The notes under the pieces: generated by a model
The model's input: only the letters and a program-made list of their open reading frames with translations
Database searches by the model: none
Told to the model about the DNA's origin: nothing
Shown: in pieces, positions 12,840 through 32,500 of the stretch
Layout of the letters: each line of letters starts with the position of its first letter
Numbering within the stretch: position 1 is the first letter of the stretch
Source of the DNA: Lagopus muta
Taxonomy: Eukaryota; Chordata; Aves; Galliformes; Phasianidae
DNA length: 64,000 bases
Reading direction: 5' to 3'
Assembly (NCBI RefSeq): GCF_023343835.1
Contig: NC_064447.1
Span: 8,262,001-8,326,000, forward strand
Program-made: the position numbers and the translations under genes

Positions 12840-13030
12840 AGCCTGGTCTGCTCGTTACGCAGAGCTAATTGGTTTAAAAGAGATTGCTGGGTCACTAATT
12901 ACAGAGCCTATTGAACGGCACGTCTCAGCTTAGGGATACAATTAAAAGTTCACCCTAATTAATCAGGGGTAATTAACAGACCTTGCATTTCTCTCAGATT
13001 AATTAATCAAGGAATCCAGAGCAAATCAAT
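12840..13030. promoter_or_regulatory. TTAATTAA-rich block, candidate conserved noncoding element
   Basis: In under 200 bases there are at least seven TAAT or ATTA cores, including CTAATTGG, CACTAATTAC, CCTAATTAATC and GATTAATTAATC. This is a dense cluster of homeodomain-type sites with no tandem-repeat structure, flanked by G+C-rich DNA. Enhancer function is inference. Confidence 0.3.
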
Positions 13031-16000
13031 GTGGGCAGGAGGGAAGCCGAGGAGGGAGGGAGGGAGCGGTGTCATGGGGTGATGTGCTGTCTGACCCACT
13101 TCTCTGGGCTGCGGCACCGCTCCATGCATGGGGCTCTGGCTGTGGCAGCACCTCAAACACTGCACGAGCACAGCCATGCACACGTGGGCAGCAGTACCCC
13201 AGCGAGGCCACATGTCCGTGGCCATGGGTTTGGTGGCCAGAGCACCACCGTGTCCTCGGCCCAGGGCTGCTGTAGCTGTGCCAATCGTTAACGGTGGTTT
13301 GGCTGCAACTGTTTTCTCTCCAGCTCCTTGAGTAGAAGCGGACTGAGATAATCCAGGCAAAATGATAGATGTACATCTCTGTCTTGTGTATGGATCCAGC
13401 TTGGTGTTTGTAATATTTTGTTGCTAAGGAAGTCCTCGTTTGTGGTGTGATAGAGGACCCCATGCCAAGGCACGGAAATTGATGTGCTCGTAGTGGGAAA
13501 CTTAATCACCAGAGGGTAAATGCCCACCTCGTTTTTCTCATGAAAGAGAAATGCAGCGCTTTGATTTTTGGCTCCAGTATAAACAGGGTGTGATTAAATA
13601 TTGTTTCCCCTCTCCTGCTTGTCATTAATCAGGATATAGCTGTGAGCACCGGGTGTGATGTGGGGACACTTGCTTTGATTCCTCAGGTTCTTAAATGGTT
13701 TTGTTCTCTTTTCAATCCCATTAAAAATAAAAAGCCGGGTGTTTCAAAGTGTTCCGGATGGAGAGCACCTCTGATCTGAAGGATGATCATGGACAGACAT
13801 GCGGCCCCTGGCCACGCAGCATCCCCTGCCCCTTTGGCGCAGGAGGTCAAACCCATCTTGTTGGTTCTGGACCCAACTGCAGTATTGGGGCTGCAGCATT
13901 CCAGCATGGCCTGGGGGTCATGTGGGGCATTCCTGATGCTGGAAGACCTTGAGAAAGTCCTGCAACGGAGGGCATTTCTGTCACCTCCATTGCAAGTGCT
14001 GGAGCTGCGAAGATAGGGCAGTGGATGAGCTCATGGCCCTACACAGGAGAGCCTGACCAACGCCTGGGAGAGTCTACAATGAGCAAGGAGAAGGACAGGT
14101 CCTGCTTCAGCCAGAGCTGGAGAACACAGCTGAAAGGGATGAATATACACCATCTGGTTCTTCCCCATGCCTGTGAATGGGGCAGCTTTCCTTTTCTTCT
14201 CTACTCTAGGGCTTACATAAGGCAAAGATAGGGTTTAAAGTTACACATGAGCTAGGTTGGAGATGAGGCAACACTGAAGGCAAAAAAAAGCCTTTAAAAA
14301 TATATATATGTACCAGCCTGTGTTTGGGTACAGATTCCTCATTTGAAGTTAAATATAATTGTGAAGGTCTGTGAGCCAAAGAGCTATTTCTAGTTATTGG
14401 AGAACTAGCTGCTGCCCCTGTGATCCCCAAGGAGCAATAACGAGATTTAACCTAAGCAGCCACCACAGAGAGTCTGGTGCATGATGGAGCAATGATGAGG
14501 AGCTGCGGCTGTGGGGTCCCTGCCTGCTGCAGCGTGCAGATGAACTCTGACTGCATTATTTTCTGCACAACGCAGTTCATACAGCCTCCCCAGGGTATGG
14601 AACACTCACAGCCACCTCTGAAAGCAGAGGATTCAGGCCCTTTCTGAGGGGTTTGGAGGATGCTGGTGGGGAGGAGGAACCCGCTGACCCCCGGACCACG
14701 ATGCCCTCACCCTGTGGGTCTGCACTGACCCGGTGCCTGCAGAGTGCTGGGCACAGGGCTGGGAGCACCCGGCCCACGTCCCGTTATGTTCTTTGCAGCG
14801 TCAGTGACAGATACCTAAGGATTAAATTGAAGTAATCTCTGTAATCTACTCAGCGAGATTAAAGCTTCTCCCCGCCCCCAGGCTTTATCCCTTTCATTCC
14901 AGGACTCCGCTAGCAGTGATTACAGCCGGGGAAGCCATTTAGCTTTTAAGCACCCTTCCAGCCTGCTTAAAAATACATTTCAGAATCAAATGAGTTTGTG
15001 CAGCGGGGCCGCGTCTGGCTGCTCCGGCTGGGAGAGATGCTGAGAATTAGCTCGAGTCAGAGTCAAAATTAAATTTATTGTTTCTGACCTTTTTTGGAGT
15101 ACAGTGCATTTACCAGTGACTAATGAGGCTTACGGCAGTTTCAGCTGAAGGCAGCTCCAAGGCCTCCACTCCCCGTGTGTTATTTGGAGGGACTTTGAGA
15201 CCCCCTCTGACCCCATGAGATCCTACAGTCAGAGGGACCTGCTGTGTGCGCTGAGTTTGGTGATGATGTGACATCAGAGGGCTGCATGCAGGACCAGGAT
15301 GAGCTCTTGGCAGCTGCACAGAGACCAGGGCAGCCAACACAGCGCTTGTTAATGGGACCACAGAGACCCTGACCCCGTGTGGGCTGCTGACTGTGGACCT
15401 GGACTAGCTGTGCTCCTCTGCATCCTGGCCGCACACCCTGGGATGCCCTATTCCAGCTCCATGTTCCCTATCAAATAGGGAGAGCCAGAAGGCACTCGGA
15501 GCAGCAGACCACGTGGGGAGTCTCCATGCAGGCATTCAAGGACACTGTGAGGAAGGGGCAGCTCAGCCCCATCTGCCCCGTGGCACTGAGCATCCCTGTC
15601 CAGGTAGATGTACTGCTCAGCCATCCATTTGCAGCACAAGAAAAGGTGGCAGTTTGTCAGCCTAGAATCAAAAGGTTGTTAATGACATACATATTAGACA
15701 CAGAAAACTGGATTAACAACGACACTTTGGCCCTAAGGGCTTTTCTGGGCTCTGGAAATAAATTCTAACCTTGATCTCTTCTGCCTACAACCTGCAGACA
15801 TCAAGGGTAGAATATCACCTTTAATCTTATTTGCTATTTCCAGTATGCATTTTATTGCTTTCCTCTCTTCCTATAGATTTTATGCGCTCCCAGCACTCTT
15901 TTTCTTTGTGTATTTCTGTAATAATCTTCAATGATCCAAACATTTCTGCAGCCTTCTCTTTTTGTTTGTCTGTCAGCTGCCTGCACTTGGGATGAGCCCC

Positions 16001-18332
16001 TCAACAGGGTCCTCTCTGACAAAGGCACATCACCAGGAGACCCTAGCAGTGTCGGCTGTGGGCTGGGGCTGAGTCCAACATCCTTCCATGACCCTTGATC
16101 ACACTGTGATCCTGCCAGCTGCTGCTGCCCTATAAGAGGGGCAGAATGGGAAAGCCTTCCCTGAGGCTTCTCCCTCTGTTGGGGCATGCACCAGCAGCCC
16201 TCCCACAGCCATTTGGGAGTGGCTCTCCCCTATCCCAGGGCTGTGGCTTCCAACCCTGATGGTGAGAGAGGCCCATGGGGCTGTGCCGGCGTAGGCAGCA
16301 GGGCCACGGAGTGCCAAAAGCACCAGGAAGCTGTTGTTTGTGTGGAGCAGGGTGTAAACAGCAAACATGTCACAGAGCAAACATGCCCTGCAATGATAGA
16401 GAGACTGAAAGCCAAATTGTCAGCTTTACAAAACATTCCTCCCTTGCAAGCAGAGAAACCTGGGGGTGTCTAAGCATCCACACCAGCTTTATTTATCCAG
16501 ACACCTCTAATGTTCATGCCTAAGCAGTGTGTTTGCAGCCAGGGCTGGATCACCACGTGGAAGCAATAAAACAGCTAAAAATGGATAAAGCAACTTTCCC
16601 ACAGATTTCCTTTGGCACTCTGTCATGCAGCAGAGCTGAGTGATTGATGCTTTCTGGCCCTAGAAAGGGAACCTGACGGTGCCCAGCCGCTCACTGCCCT
16701 GCTCCCACACTCCTCTTCCTATCTCTGCCTGGGCAGCTCCTGCTGAGGGCTGCAGCCAGGACAGAGCTCTGTCTGCCCTCCCTCCTTGCTGTGCACCACA
16801 CAAGCTGAAGTGGAGATGCCCAGCTCAGGGAAGCACCAAGCACGGCTGAGTTTACACCATGAGCCTGCAGGCTCCTTCAGGCTGACATGGTGCTGTTTCT
16901 GACTGATCTGCACGAATGTACCGGCGTCAATCCTCTACTCTCAGGAAAACACGGTACCCAGTGCCCCAGGTGGGTCACTTCACCCACTACAGTGATGCCA
17001 GTCCCATGAGAGCTCAATCCCATCTTGGCACTCCAGAGCTCTCCTGAGCCATCAGCCTCTTTGTTGCTTAAGTGACTATTTTTAAACTCCCAGCAAGGTC
17101 CAATTTCACTGCTCCCACACAAGTGCAGGCAAAAGAGGCTGCAGAGAGCACTGCTTTTCAGCCATCTTTTCCGTCTTTCTTTACATCTGCACCGAGTTCC
17201 CAGGTGTTGCACAAGAGGAAATCTCCTCCCCACCTTGGTGCCAGGAAGCCTCCAGCATCCCTGCCCGTGTTGAGCTGGCACCTTGTGCCTGTCTCACTCT
17301 ATTATCATCCCTCTTCCCAAGTAATGCGACAAGTAGTTTTCTGAAGCTGAACAAGCTTTCTGTGCTGAGAAGGCAAGGAGAGTGACTCTTAATGTTTAAG
17401 TGGTGCTGCACACAGTCCTTTGGCATGAGCAGCCAAGCAGAAGACTGGGATGGAAGGGTGTGAGAGGGAAAGAAGCGTGTCAAGTGGAGGGAGCTGGAGG
17501 GCTGGGGATGAAGCAACAGTCTGCATACATATCTTGCAAAATCCTTGTGGTTTTCCTGGGTCAATCTGCTTTTAGGGCATCACAAAGCAAATGGCTGAGG
17601 CCAAGCATCCCCAAACTGGCAATACCTGCATCTTCAAGACTTTTCTTCTTACAGATGATACCGCAGCAGCCGATGGCTGCTCCTTCTGCCCTTGCTGAGG
17701 ACAGAAATCACTGCTGAATGCGGGGAGGCCCCTCCTCACTCTGTCCCCTCCCTCAGTGCATGCCGCAGGGAAGGAGCTGCTCAGGCTCCTGGTGTGGAGG
17801 CAGCCCGGGAGCAGGAAGGACCCCGTGCCGTGCTGCCTTGTCTTCCTCAGCTTTGACTTCCCGACTCCCGACCTTCTCATTCCAGGTCCACCAGGACCCA
17901 GCGCCGTGTCGTGCTTCGAGCGCAGGGACTTGTGCGGGACAAGAGGAATTCCGCCCCGTGCTGCACCCCTGGGTAGTTCAGGACTCAGGTTCAGAGAGAT
18001 GTGCAGGGCCCGACGGGACAGCGGCTGCCTCCATCCCCGCCCGGCTCAGACGGCAGAGCGGTGTCGGGCGTGGGGACAGAGCTATAGCTCCGAGACCTCT
18101 CAGTGCCACACCGTCGGCGGGGCTCGCTAAGAGCTCGGGCAGCGCAGAGCCCGGAGGGCGCGGCGGGCAGAGCGGGGCGGGCAGCCCGCACCTCTCCCGG
18201 GGCCCGGCGCAGCGGAGGAGCGAGGACGGTCCCCGTCGCAGCCCCGTCCCCGTCCCGGGCGGGCGGGAGCCCCGCGGCGCGGCTCGGGGGAGGCTGCGAC
18301 CGCCGTGCGATCGCGGGGGCTCCGGGAGGAGC

Positions 18333-18340
18333 TGACGTCA
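18333..18340 (+). promoter_or_regulatory. Consensus CRE (cAMP response element)
   Basis: Perfect palindromic TGACGTCA, the full CREB/ATF/CREM site. It ends ten bases before a TATA-like box and lies about 340 bases upstream of the HS3ST2 start codon. Full CREs near a TATA box are the arrangement typical of cAMP-responsive promoters. Mammalian HS3ST2 is, as I recall, under adrenergic and diurnal control in the pineal gland, which would suit this site. Confidence 0.6.
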
Positions 18341-18349
18341 GGCGGCCCC

Positions 18350-18357
18350 TTAAATAG
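18350..18357 (+). promoter_or_regulatory. TATA-like box of HS3ST2
   Basis: TTAAATAG is the only TATA-like word in the CpG-island core. It would place the transcription start near 18,380, leaving a leader of about 300 bases before the start codon. The start site is inferred. Confidence 0.5.
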
Positions 18358-18379
18358 CAGCGCAGCCGCCTCTGCCCCG

Positions 18380-18678
18380 GCACTTCCCGCGGAGCCGAGA
18401 GCCGCAGCCGCGCCCGCCGGGGATGGGAGCGGCGGCGCCGGGGCCGCGGGCGCGCGGGGGCCGGGGCGGAGGGTGCAGCCCCCCGGGGCGGCCCGACCGA
18501 GCCGCCGCCTAGCCGCGAGCCATGCCCGTGCCCGTGCCCGAGCGGCCCCGCCGGGAGCGCGGCGCCGGCCCCGCCGCGGGGCCCCGGGGGCAGCGGCTCG
18601 CCCCGCCGCCGCGCTGAGCCGCGCAGAGCCGCGCCGCGCCGGGCCGCGCCATGCCCGCCGGCGTGGCCCCATGGAGCC
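18380..18678 (+). other. HS3ST2 5' leader with upstream ORFs
   Basis: Assuming transcription starts near 18,380, the very G+C-rich leader has four upstream ATGs. The ATG at 18423 opens a 29-codon ORF stopping at 18510-18512. The ATG at 18522 opens a 31-codon ORF stopping at 18615-18617. The ATG at 18651 opens a 12-codon ORF whose stop (18687-18689) lies beyond the main start. The ATG at 18671 opens a frame that overlaps the whole of coding exon 1. The G+C-rich leader and these ORFs should reduce initiation at the main start. Confidence 0.55.
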
Positions 18679-28091
<9,413 letters not shown>

Positions 28092-28522
28092 GCAGCTGGG
28101 AGCAGAGCTGCGGTGACATGAGCTGCAGTCTTCCATGGGGCAGTGGGGGGGCAGGGCCAGGACCTGCACAGCCCCATTCTTCCTGCAGTCGCAGCATGAC
28201 AGGAGGGGCCCAGGCTGCTGCGGGGTGAGCAGGGACAGGACCACAGTGCCCACAGGTGTCACAGGTGCTGCCATCCCAATGCACAGCTGTGGAGTCCTGT
28301 GTGTTGGTGCTGTGGTGATGGCTCCACTTCTAGGGTATGTCCCTCCTCAGCACCCCAAAGGGACCCGGGGCACGTGGAACAGAGGATGTGCCCAGGGCAG
28401 GCAGGGCTCTGCTGCCCACTGCCTTCTGTCCCTGCAGAGCAGTGTGGCTATCAAGAGGGTGAGATGTATCTGCTTGAAACAAAACGTCTTTGAAACGTGT
28501 TGTACCAATATTTTGTCCTGTG

Positions 28523-28528
28523 AATAAA
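28523..28528 (+). terminator. HS3ST2 poly(A) signal, proximal
   Basis: Canonical AATAAA 432 bases after the stop codon, with a G/T-containing stretch (CTGCTGTTACGGG) just downstream. A second AATAAA lies 77 bases further on. Confidence 0.6.
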
Positions 28529-28599
28529 GCACAGAATCCTGCTGTTACGGGTACTTTAGTGGCACTAGTGTCCTTGTTCAGCATGTGATCCCTTGTGTA

Positions 28600-28605
28600 A
28601 ATAAA
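28600..28605 (+). terminator. HS3ST2 poly(A) signal, distal
   Basis: Second canonical AATAAA, preceded by a TGTGTAA context. Both signals could be used, giving 3' UTRs that differ by about 80 bases. Confidence 0.45.
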
Positions 28606-29137
28606 AGAGGCTATCACTGGTCCTTACGCATGGGCTTTTCTTAGGGCAACCTCCTCTGTGTTTGGGGCAGCCCCGTGGCATCCTGCTCCCAGCTGTGGTG
28701 CTGGGCTGCCGGTGCTGCAGGCAGAGACCCAGGGACAGCACAAGAGGGAGGGAAGAGGCCCTGCAGAGCTTGGCATGGGGTTCAGCTGCTCCAGCCATGA
28801 CACCAGGAATGACACTGACATGGCCGGGCACAACGGGGCAGATCTGTGCTGTGGTTGTGCACTCACAGTCCTGTCCCATCCTGCAGTACTCCATCTCAGC
28901 AGGCTATTAGCAGTCACAGTAACAAGCACCACTGATCGTGCATATCAACAGCAGCTCTTGCTGGAGAGATGTTATCTGCCTTTCTGAGTGTTGGACTGTT
29001 TGAATCATCTATTGATTTTCTCAGTAAATCTCAGGCGTTTCTGTCAGAGGTTGCAATTTACCACTAGCATCTAAATCCCAGCTAGAGCCCGAGCTGCAGC
29101 CTGCCCTGCCTGCAGGCAGCCCTGTGCCCATGGAACC

Positions 29138-29332
29138 ATACATAGCATCATGGAAACATTAAGGTTGGAAAAGGCCTCTGGGATCACCAAGCCCAACCCC
29201 AGCCCCTCCCACCATGCCCCCCAGCTGTGTACCTCAGTGCACATCTCCACGGTTCTTGAACACCTCCGGAGATGGTGACTCCACCACCTCCCTGGGCAGC
29301 GTGTGCCAGTGCTGGACTGCTCTTCCTGAGCC
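29138..29332 (-). mobile_element. CR1 LINE 3' fragment
   Basis: Reading the plus strand, the CR1 landmarks appear in order: ATCATGGAAACATTAAGGTTGG, CTGGGATCACCAAGCCCAACC, TCTCCACGGTTCTTGAACACC, GGTGACTCCACCACCTCCCTGGGCAGC and GTGCTGGACTGCTCTTCCTGAG, each given in abridged form. The element is on the minus strand, truncated at its 5' end, with its 3' end near 29138. Confidence 0.9.
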
Positions 29333-29555
29333 TTCCTAGGGCTGATTTCTGTGCAAAGAACTCTGATCTTGGAGGTAATTCATGGCCATCTTACAGCACC
29401 CTCCCTACATCCCTCCCACCATTGCCCAGCAGCAGCTGCAGGAGCCGGGGAGCACCCAGCAGTGTGGCCCCAGGGACAGCTGTGGGCAGGCGGTGGCCAA
29501 GGGGGGATTATCAGGAAGATGGGATATCTTCTCATATGATTTTTTCCTTTAAAGG

Positions 29556-29573
29556 AAAAAAAAAAAAAAAAAA
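29556..29573. repeat. A18 homopolymer
   Basis: A run of 18 adenines. No adjoining retroposed gene or target-site duplication is apparent, so it is listed as a simple repeat. Confidence 0.8.
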
Positions 29574-32500
29574 GCATTCACAGCAAAACTCACAAATCCC
29601 AGGCTTGCAGTGAAAAAACCATTTCCAATCCACTCCAAGGAAACAGAAGGTACTGGGCTAGGTTGATCCCCCCAGCAGTACCGTATTAGTGGGAAATTAG
29701 AGCTGGAGGCTGGGGAAACCACAGCAGTATCAGACAATTACTCTACATTTGTTCTTACAAATGTAGGGAGCAGAAATGGGCTTGCATCAGGTATTAAATT
29801 TCCGAGAGGTAGGCAAATGAGGGCTCAGGAAGGGCTGTGCTGACCATGCTAATCATGTTGGAAGCTCCTAAAACAAGGCTTAAAAGGCATTCAAGCAGGC
29901 AACCTGTGCACGGCAATGCCAGTGCTGTGCAGAGGAGCTGCAGGAGGGAGCTGGGTGCCACAGCAGGTGCCATCATGGAGCTGTGTCCCCCCAAGCTCCC
30001 AAATGCCACTGGGTCCTGAGCACACAGCACAGAGCCCTCTGGTGCACAGCACGATTTCAAGCAGCCCGGATTAGAGGAACTAATCCCCTCCCAGTGGCTA
30101 AATCAGCCCAAAGCCCTGGCTTAGTGAGTGCTGGGAGCGCTGTAAGCACGTGCAGAGTCAGGGAGGAGGAGATGCATGGGGGTCGGGGCTCCCATGCAGC
30201 AGCAGGCAGCAGGGTTGGAGCCCTGCAGGGCTGGTCACAGTGTGGGGTGGTGCTGGGCCCACATCCATACAGGAGGGGCAGTCAGTGCCAATGGCACCCA
30301 AGAGAGGGACGTGCAGGGCGGCCCGAGGTAATTGGCTTTGTCAGATGTATTTCCTGTGCTGTACAGCTGTGGTCCTGAGCAGCATCCATGTGATTAAACA
30401 GTCATAATAGGTGGTAGGAAAAAGCTTTAGGAGTGAACTTGATAAGCCAGCATGTAAATCGTAACAGCCGCTGTATAATTTTTATGGGTATGCCTTTCCT
30501 GTCCCCTATGCTTTGGTTAAGGGCGGCAGAATGCTGTGCTGCAGAGTGCATCACGGCTTGATGGAAATGTCCACAGACAGGATGGCACAGCAACCTTTGG
30601 GTGACTCGGTTAACATGCGTGCCAAGTTCAGAGCACTGCGTCCAGCTGCACGCAAGGAGGGATCAGGCTGCAGCCATGGATGTCAGCACTCACGTTCAGT
30701 GCACAGTGAGACTGCATGGCCCCTGTAGTACAGCTCAGGACGGGTTCTCCTGGGGCAGGAGGGCGCCTGCTCCCTCCGTGCTGCTGCAGGACCATGGCCG
30801 TGTACCCTTGTAAGGCTGCAGGGCTCAGGACACTGCCACAGCCCCCCAGTGCTGCAGCCCTGCAGCCATTGCGTGCTCTGTGTTGTGATCGGATCACTCA
30901 GGCTTGAAGTCCCTTGAGTGGCTGTTTAATATTTATCAGCTCATAAATACTTAAACGTAATGAATGTGACTTAAGTGGTCCCCGGTACTGTTTATGCTGA
31001 AGAGCTCTTGAGCCACGCTGGGTCGGAGGAAAACTGTCCTCTCATGGCAAGACCCCAGCGAAGGCAGGAAGGTGGCTGTGAGCGTGCAGCTGCAGGCACA
31101 GAGCTGCAGGCACTCGGCTGCTCTGCTGTCCTGGTGTGGTGCTGCTCAGTGGCACCAGAGGTTGGGGTGTCCCAGCCATGAGCACCACGCTGCACCACCC
31201 AGCTCTGGGCTGCGTGTTGGATGACACCGCAGTATTTTCAGTTGCTTGAGAAGCATCGTTTGTCTCTCAGACTGAAGTGGGATCACGTATCCGTAAGTGG
31301 TGAGAAAATTTCATTAACTTCTTCTTAATTAATATAGTTCACCTTCACTGCTGGCTCCGTGTTTATTGGCTGCAGCAGGGAGCAGGAGCCAAGTGAGAGC
31401 CTTAGAGCCGGGGGGAACCTCAGGCACATCCATCTCCCCTTGAGAGCTCTGTGGCCATGGGTTGCTGCTGGGCCAGGCGGATGGACCCAATGATGGACAG
31501 AGCCATGGTCAGAACCACAGACAGACCCACGGACAGACCTGCTGCTCTCTTCCTATTGCAGAAGTCAATCGGATTTCTATTTTATGTGAGCCAGTAAAGT
31601 ATAGTGTGTAAACTGACCACGCTCCTCTGAAGCTCAGGCCTTCTGAGGAGTTCTGTTCACTTAGGAACCACGTCCACTCCATCCCTGGGTCAGTCCACAG
31701 CCCCTCCTGTGATGCTCTCAGGAATTACCCTGCAGGATGTCAGCTCCAGGTCCCATCACGCTTTCCAGTCCCTCTGTGCTCTGCTCTCAGCACACAGTGC
31801 TTACCCAAAGCCTGGTACTGACTGCTTCCACTCCTACCCACCTGTGTCTCTAAACTGAATTACACAGAGTTCTAACGACATTTTTCTCCACCCAAGAGGA
31901 GCCGGGCAGCAAATAAATGTGCTCATTAACAGGAACCTCTAACCCCTTGGAAATCATTAACGCTCAGGCAAGAGTTGGGATGGCAATGCATTCAAGTAGG
32001 TCAGGATTCCTTCTTTGTATTTTACCAGGCTGCAGCAGCCAACAGCAGTGTGCTGTCAGATCATTCCTGCACGGTGCCACCATCTCCAGTGGTACCACCA
32101 TCCCCATCAATGCCAGAGCAGAGCCAGGTGAGCCCCCAGAGGCACAGCCACAATGACATAAGCACCTCCTGCCACACCACACACCAATGGGCACAGTTAA
32201 TTCACTTTGAAGGTTCTCCAAGTTCTTCCACGAGCTCTGTTCCATGCTCCATTGAACAAGAGCATGTGAAAATGGGAGGATGTGATGGTATCAATACTGC
32301 ACTGAAGTCTGGGCATCACTGCATTATTCGTCACCTGACAGCTAATTAGCCAGATGCCCAATTAGGACGGCTCCCTGCAGCCAGGGCACTGCCATGCTGA
32401 GCCAGTGGTCGACTCTGAGCTCAGTGACGGCTGTGAATGCTCCCAACAAAAACATTTCAGCACAATGCTGTGCCTCATCCCCTGCAAGGAAACCATCTCC

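Larger units (their letters stand above)
1..17890. other. Intergenic region upstream of HS3ST2
   Basis: I recognise no coding gene here. The open frames present are short, G+C-driven, lack paired splice sites and resemble no protein I know. AT-rich unique blocks of about 150-500 bases (for example near 2.1, 3.7-4.05, 5.1-5.3, 8.3-8.8, 11.2-11.4, 12.85-13.03, 13.3-13.7 and 14.8-15.1 kb) alternate with G+C-rich stretches full of CAGC and CTGC words. The AT-rich blocks carry many TAAT and TTAATTAA words, as homeodomain-bound noncoding elements often do. The other contents (CR1, CpG patch, repeats, CTCF-like site, G4) are listed separately. That there is no coding gene is inference from reading the frames; a noncoding RNA cannot be excluded. 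Confidence 0.6.
28092..28625 (+). other. HS3ST2 3' UTR
   Basis: A short 3' UTR running from the stop codon to one of two poly(A) signals, AATAAA at 28523-28528 or 28600-28605. U-rich sequence (CAATATTTTGTCCTG) precedes the first signal. The exact cleavage site is inferred. Confidence 0.6.
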
